Shown one piece after another: positions 23,190 through 26,416 of a stretch of 26,416 nucleotides of DNA. The notes under the pieces were generated by a model. That model was not told the DNA's origin, did no database searches, and saw only the letters and a program-made list of their open reading frames with translations. Numbering within the stretch: the first letter of the stretch is position 1; every line of letters starts with the position of its first letter. The DNA comes from Leptotrichia sp. oral taxon 215 str. W9775 (GTDB lineage Bacteria > Fusobacteriota > Fusobacteriia > Fusobacteriales > Leptotrichiaceae). The stretch lies in contig NZ_KI272840.1 of the NCBI RefSeq assembly GCF_000469505.1, positions 1-26,416 on the forward strand. Direction: 5' to 3'. Both the position numbers and the translations under genes were made by a program.

Positions 23190-24785
23190 TTACTCAGCTT
23201 TCGGTCCTGCTTCTGCAATGTGCATCGGCATATTAGGATATTTCTTTGCAAAATTTTCCTGGAACATTTTTGCCAGCTTTCTTGCATAGGAATCATAAGC
23301 TTCCTTATTATCCCATGTGTCAGCAGGATTCAATATTTCACATGGAACATTTGGACAGTATTGAGGAACATCCACATTAAAGATTTCATTATGTCTGTAT
23401 TCTACATTATCAAGTTCTCCATTTAATGCCGCTGTTACCATTGCCCTTGTATTTTTCAAATCTATTCTGCTTCCTATTCCATAAGGACCGCCAGACCATC
23501 CTGTATTTATTAGAAATACTTTTGTATTGTATTTTTCAATCTTCTTACCGAACATTTCTGCATAAACAGCTGGATTTAAAGGCATAAAAGGTTCTCCAAA
23601 GCAAGTTGAGAATGTTGGCTGAGGCTCTGTAACTCCTCTTTCTGTTCCTGCAAGCTTTGATGTAAATCCTGTTATAAAATGATACATTGCAGCATTTTTA
23701 TCCAGTCTTGATATTGGCGGTAAAACTCCAAATGCATCAGCTGTCAGGAATATTACAACTGACGGTATTCCACCAACTCCAGGAATCTGTGCATTTGAAA
23801 TATAGTTGATAGGATATCCCACCCTTGTATTTTCAGTCAGGCTCTTATCCTTAAAATCAAATTCCTGTGTCTTCGGATCCATTACCACATTTTCCACAAG
23901 GCTTCCAAATTTTATCGCATGATAGATTTCAGGCTCGTATTTTTCCTTGAGGTTTATACATTTTGCATAACATCCTCCTTCAAAATTGAATATTCCATGA
24001 TCAGACCATCCATGTTCATCATCACCTATGAGTTTTCTGTTTGGATCTGTTGAAAGTGTTGTTTTTCCTGTTCCCGAAAGTCCAAAGAATACAGCAGTTT
24101 CTCCTGATACAGGATCTATGTTTGCAGAACAGTGCATAGGAAGTACATCCAAATCAGGCATCAGGAGATTCATTACACAGAATACCATTTTCTTGATTTC
24201 TCCTGAATATCTTGAACCACATATAATTCCTATTTTTTTCTCAAAGTTAATAATAATTGCAGCTTCAGAATGTGTTCCATCCAGTTCCGGATTACATTGG
24301 AATCCAGGTGCCGCAATAATTGTAAAATCTTCCTTTCCATAGTTGTTCAGTTCATCTTCTGTAGGTCTTATTAAAAGCTGGTGTATAAATAGGTTCTGAC
24401 TTGCCATTTCATTTACTATCCTGAATTTTTTTCTGCATGTAGGATCGGCTCCTGCAAGTCCATCAAAAATAAATATTTCCCTATTTTGCAGATAGGAAAT
24501 AAGTTTTCCATATATAAGGTCAAATTTTTCCTTTTCAATAGGCCTGTTCACACTTCCCCACGCTATCTTATTATGAATATCAGGCGTATCAACAATAAAT
24601 TTATCTTCAGGGGAACGTCCTGTATATTTTCCAGTTGTTACAGATAATGCACCTGTACTTGACAATACTCCTTCACCTCTTTGGATAGCCATTTCTATAA
24701 GTTTTGTAGGAGTAAGGTTTCTATAAACTTCTTTTGGATTGAAAAGTCCCAGTTTTTTTAAGCCAAATGTTTTCATCTTTTTCAT
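23190..24785 (-). CDS. pckA: Phosphoenolpyruvate carboxykinase (ATP)
   Basis: 531-aa cytosolic enzyme interconverting oxaloacetate + ATP and PEP + CO2 + ADP. In fermenting anaerobes it often runs toward oxaloacetate, making ATP. Motifs seen: TGKYTGRSPEDKF (51-63), the ICGSRYSGEIKKM lysine region (188-200), Walker A GLSGTGKTTLS (235-245, K241), the metal-binding D255/D256 in IGDDEHGW, and GWSGGPYGIGSRI towards the C terminus. TGGAGG lies six bases before the ATG at 24785. It is transcribed alone in the same direction as the antitoxin locus and oad operon. No clear terminator precedes the antitoxin promoter. With Oad it would form an oxaloacetate node giving ATP and a Na+ gradient. Confidence 0.97.
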   Translation of the reverse strand: MKKMKTFGLKKLGLFNPKEVYRNLTPTKLIEMAIQRGEGVLSSTGALSVTTGKYTGRSPEDKFIVDTPDIHNKIAWGSVNRPIEKEKFDLIYGKLISYLQNREIFIFDGLAGADPTCRKKFRIVNEMASQNLFIHQLLIRPTEDELNNYGKEDFTIIAAPGFQCNPELDGTHSEAAIIINFEKKIGIICGSRYSGEIKKMVFCVMNLLMPDLDVLPMHCSANIDPVSGETAVFFGLSGTGKTTLSTDPNRKLIGDDEHGWSDHGIFNFEGGCYAKCINLKEKYEPEIYHAIKFGSLVENVVMDPKTQEFDFKDKSLTENTRVGYPINYISNAQIPGVGGIPSVVIFLTADAFGVLPPISRLDKNAAMYHFITGFTSKLAGTERGVTEPQPTFSTCFGEPFMPLNPAVYAEMFGKKIEKYNTKVFLINTGWSGGPYGIGSRIDLKNTRAMVTAALNGELDNVEYRHNEIFNVDVPQYCPNVPCEILNPADTWDNKEAYDSYARKLAKMFQENFAKKYPNMPMHIAEAGPKAE

Positions 24786-24998
24786 AACTAACCTCCAGTA
24801 AAATATTATTTTGTTATTTATATATTTAATTATTAAAATACTTATTTCTGCTTTAGTTGTTATGTACTATATTTAATTGTCTGTAACTGTTTCCATGAAA
24901 AGTAGGATTTTTTGTAATATTATTTCTATATTCATAGTTTACCTCTATTTTCCTAAAAATCAAATTTTATTTAAAGAAAATTTTCCCGGAGATAAAAA

Positions 24999-25403
24999 TT
25001 ACCAATCTATTACATTCTCTGAACGCAATATGTCCAAAAAATTTTTTGTTAATTCTGAATTACCATCGATAACCTCATCTAATAAATTTTTCTCTATTAA
25101 TGCCCAATGAAATACTCCTGGAAGATGTCCAGAAAGATAAATTGTTCTAAAGTTTATATTTGGATTGACAATCTCAACTTCATTTTCTGAATAAACATAT
25201 ACTCCACTATATTTGTCTGTCATTCCTAAAAAAAGTGTTTGACTTCTTTCTTCATCCCAATAAACAGCAAAAATCTCTGCCGTTTTCTCTCCATATCTAT
25301 GTCTCTTTATTATTTTTATTTCACATCCTCTCCTATTCTTTGCATTTATTCCTGCAACTTTAAATGCTTCCTTTTTCTGAATAGTAATATTTGTATCATT
25401 TTC
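24999..25403 (-). pseudogene. Start-less open frame, probable decayed gene
   Basis: A 134-codon frame is open from just after an in-frame TAA (25406-25404) to a stop at 24999, but the first ATG in frame is at 25223, near the middle and without a ribosome site. The upstream part encodes plausible protein (ITIQKKEAFKVAGINAKNRR, then YGEKTAEIFAVYWDEE), so the 74-residue ATG version is likely a truncated reading. The N-terminal KKEAFKVAGI resembles the first strand of GyrI/AraC-type effector-binding domains, though I cannot confirm the family. An ATG at 25399 lies one frame off: loss of a single base right after it would explain the missing start. A rare ATT start is the alternative. Confidence 0.5.
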
Positions 25404-25519
25404 TTATTTCAATTCTATTATAACAATTCCCAGATATTATTTCCCTATAAAAGATGTACAGAATTTATAGGTTTTATTCAATCTTTAATATTTTATATAT
25501 TTTACCATATTTTTTGTGA

Positions 25520-25525
25520 TATAAT
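25520..25525 (+). promoter_or_regulatory. birA extended -10 promoter element
   Basis: TGATATAAT (25517-25525) is a perfect extended -10 (TGn plus TATAAT), 28 bases upstream of the birA ATG. No good -35 is seen at the usual distance. The same TGATATAAT occurs before pheST. Confidence 0.6.
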
Positions 25526-25553
25526 TATAAAAAACAGGACAGGAGCTGAAAAA

Positions 25554-26282
25554 ATGAAAATATACAGTTATGAAACTCTTGATTCAACTAACGAATTCAT
25601 GAAAAATAATATTTCAAAATTTGAAGAATATGATGCGGTTACAGCAGAAACTCAGACTCTCGGTAAGGCAAGAAGGGGAAATACATGGGTTTCACAAAAG
25701 GGAATGGCTCTTTTTACGTTTCTCGTGAAAAAGGATGAAAATAGCAGCATTGATGATTCTGAATATTTAAAATTACCTTTAATTGCAGGACTTTCCGTCA
25801 TAAAGGGGCTTAGAAAAATAGAAAATCTTGACTATATGTTTAAATGGACTAACGATGTTTATCTTTATGGAAAAAAAATAACAGGTATCCTTGTGGAAAG
25901 AGTTGAAAATAACTTTTTTGTCGGAATTGGAATAAATATAAATAATTCACTGCCTGCCGAACTTTCAGAAACATCAGCTTCCATTTCTGAAATAACTGGA
26001 AAACACTATGATATTAAAGAAATTATTACTTCAGTTATTGAAGAGTTTAAAATTCTATTTGAAACATTTCTAAATGGAAAATGGGAGGAAATCCTTCTTG
26101 AAATTAATGAACTTAGCTACCTGAAGGAGAAAAAGGTTCATCTTAAAATAAACAGAGCTTATTTTTCAGGAATCGTAAAAAATATAAACCATAATGGAGA
26201 ACTCGAAATACTCATTGATGACAAAATACATACTTTTTCTGTAGGAGAGGTTTTTGAAGAAAAAATGAGAGTTATTAAGTAA
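25554..26282 (+). CDS. birA: Biotin-[acetyl-CoA-carboxylase] ligase, monofunctional
   Basis: 242-aa enzyme that makes biotinyl-AMP and attaches biotin to carrier lysines such as the AMKM lysine of the oad biotin carrier. The N terminus MKIYSYETLDSTNEFMK is the family start. The biotin/ATP-binding loop is GKARRGNTW (37-45, a variant of GRGRxGRxW), the catalytic block is KWTNDVYLYGKKITGIL (97-113, usually KWPNDV), then GIGININ (125-131), and a C-terminal SH3-like domain ends near VGEVFEE. There is no N-terminal helix-turn-helix, so it should not act as a biotin repressor. ATG 25554 is chosen from AGGAG eight bases upstream; the frame stays open to 25239 but that stretch lies upstream of the promoter. 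Single-gene plus-strand transcript. Confidence 0.95.
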   Translation: MKIYSYETLDSTNEFMKNNISKFEEYDAVTAETQTLGKARRGNTWVSQKGMALFTFLVKKDENSSIDDSEYLKLPLIAGLSVIKGLRKIENLDYMFKWTNDVYLYGKKITGILVERVENNFFVGIGININNSLPAELSETSASISEITGKHYDIKEIITSVIEEFKILFETFLNGKWEEILLEINELSYLKEKKVHLKINRAYFSGIVKNINHNGELEILIDDKIHTFSVGEVFEEKMRVIK

Positions 26283-26303
26283 TTTTTAAAGTTAGAAATA
26301 TAA

Positions 26304-26334
26304 AAACACCGTCAAAGTAATATTGACGGTGTTT
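26304..26334 (+). terminator. Terminator after birA
   Basis: AAACACCGTCAA (26304-26315) and TTGACGGTGTTT (26323-26334) form a perfect 12-bp stem with a 7-base loop, followed by a pyrimidine-rich tract. The symmetry and flanking A-run (26302-26306) allow it to work in both directions. Nothing further is identifiable to 26416. Confidence 0.9.
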
Positions 26335-26416
26335 CTATCTTCTTCTCTAATTTCTGAATTAAAGATTGTATATTTTAAACAGAAACTTTTTCCTTCTGAT
26401 AAAAAGCTATTAGTAA

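Noticed and set aside
25239..25553. Long upstream extension of the birA reading frame
   Set aside because: It lies upstream of the extended -10 and ribosome site, has low-complexity aromatic/Ser-rich composition, overlaps the start-less minus-strand frame, and birA homologues begin at MKIYSYETLDST.

Overview
The window is AT-rich, with coding regions heavily biased to A/T-ending codons. It looks like a chromosomal segment of an anaerobic fermentative bacterium of the Fusobacteriota. The family Leptotrichiaceae (Leptotrichia-like) is my best guess, from base composition, protein flavour and the pairing of PEP carboxykinase with a Na+-pumping decarboxylase. The genus is inference from memory, not a database result. 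Nearly all genes lie on the minus strand, so operons read from high to low coordinates.

Layout from the left. gap (glycolytic GAPDH) sits at 156-1163 with its own terminator. Next comes a long, tightly packed minus-strand cluster at 1241-11626. In transcription order it holds an RluA-type pseudouridine synthase, an ATP-grasp/phosphohistidine-domain phosphotransferase, a BtaA-like (DUF3419) aminocarboxypropyl transferase, a phytol/dolichol-kinase-like membrane protein with an extra membrane half, a two-part GNAT acyltransferase, an AMP-forming acyl ligase with an OleC-like C-terminal motif, a small unknown protein and a UbiA-family prenyltransferase. Together these look like an undescribed membrane-lipid pathway. 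Upstream lie a ParA ATPase and a DUF3102-like partner, preceded by a perfect 11-bp inverted repeat and a gene-poor gap. Then come thiN (thiamine pyrophosphokinase), pheT and pheS. A divergent plus-strand DUF454 membrane protein and a tRNA-Ser(GGA) follow.

The right part is central metabolism. The oad operon (carboxyltransferase, small membrane subunit, separate biotin carrier, Na+-pumping beta subunit) spans 18785-22124. An ATP-type PEP carboxykinase lies at 23190-24785, and a monofunctional biotin-protein ligase (plus strand) at 25554-26282. PckA could make ATP and oxaloacetate from PEP and CO2, the Oad complex could turn oxaloacetate decarboxylation into a Na+ gradient, and BirA would biotinylate the carrier.

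Between oad and pckA is a compact type III toxin-antitoxin locus of TenpIN type. It has a near-consensus promoter, two 53-nt tandem repeats (52/53 identical) that can fold as an H-type pseudoknot, a hairpin terminator, a 144-aa toxin gene and a final terminator. This and the lipid cluster are the two most interesting systems here. A start-less open frame at 24999-25403 looks like a decayed gene.
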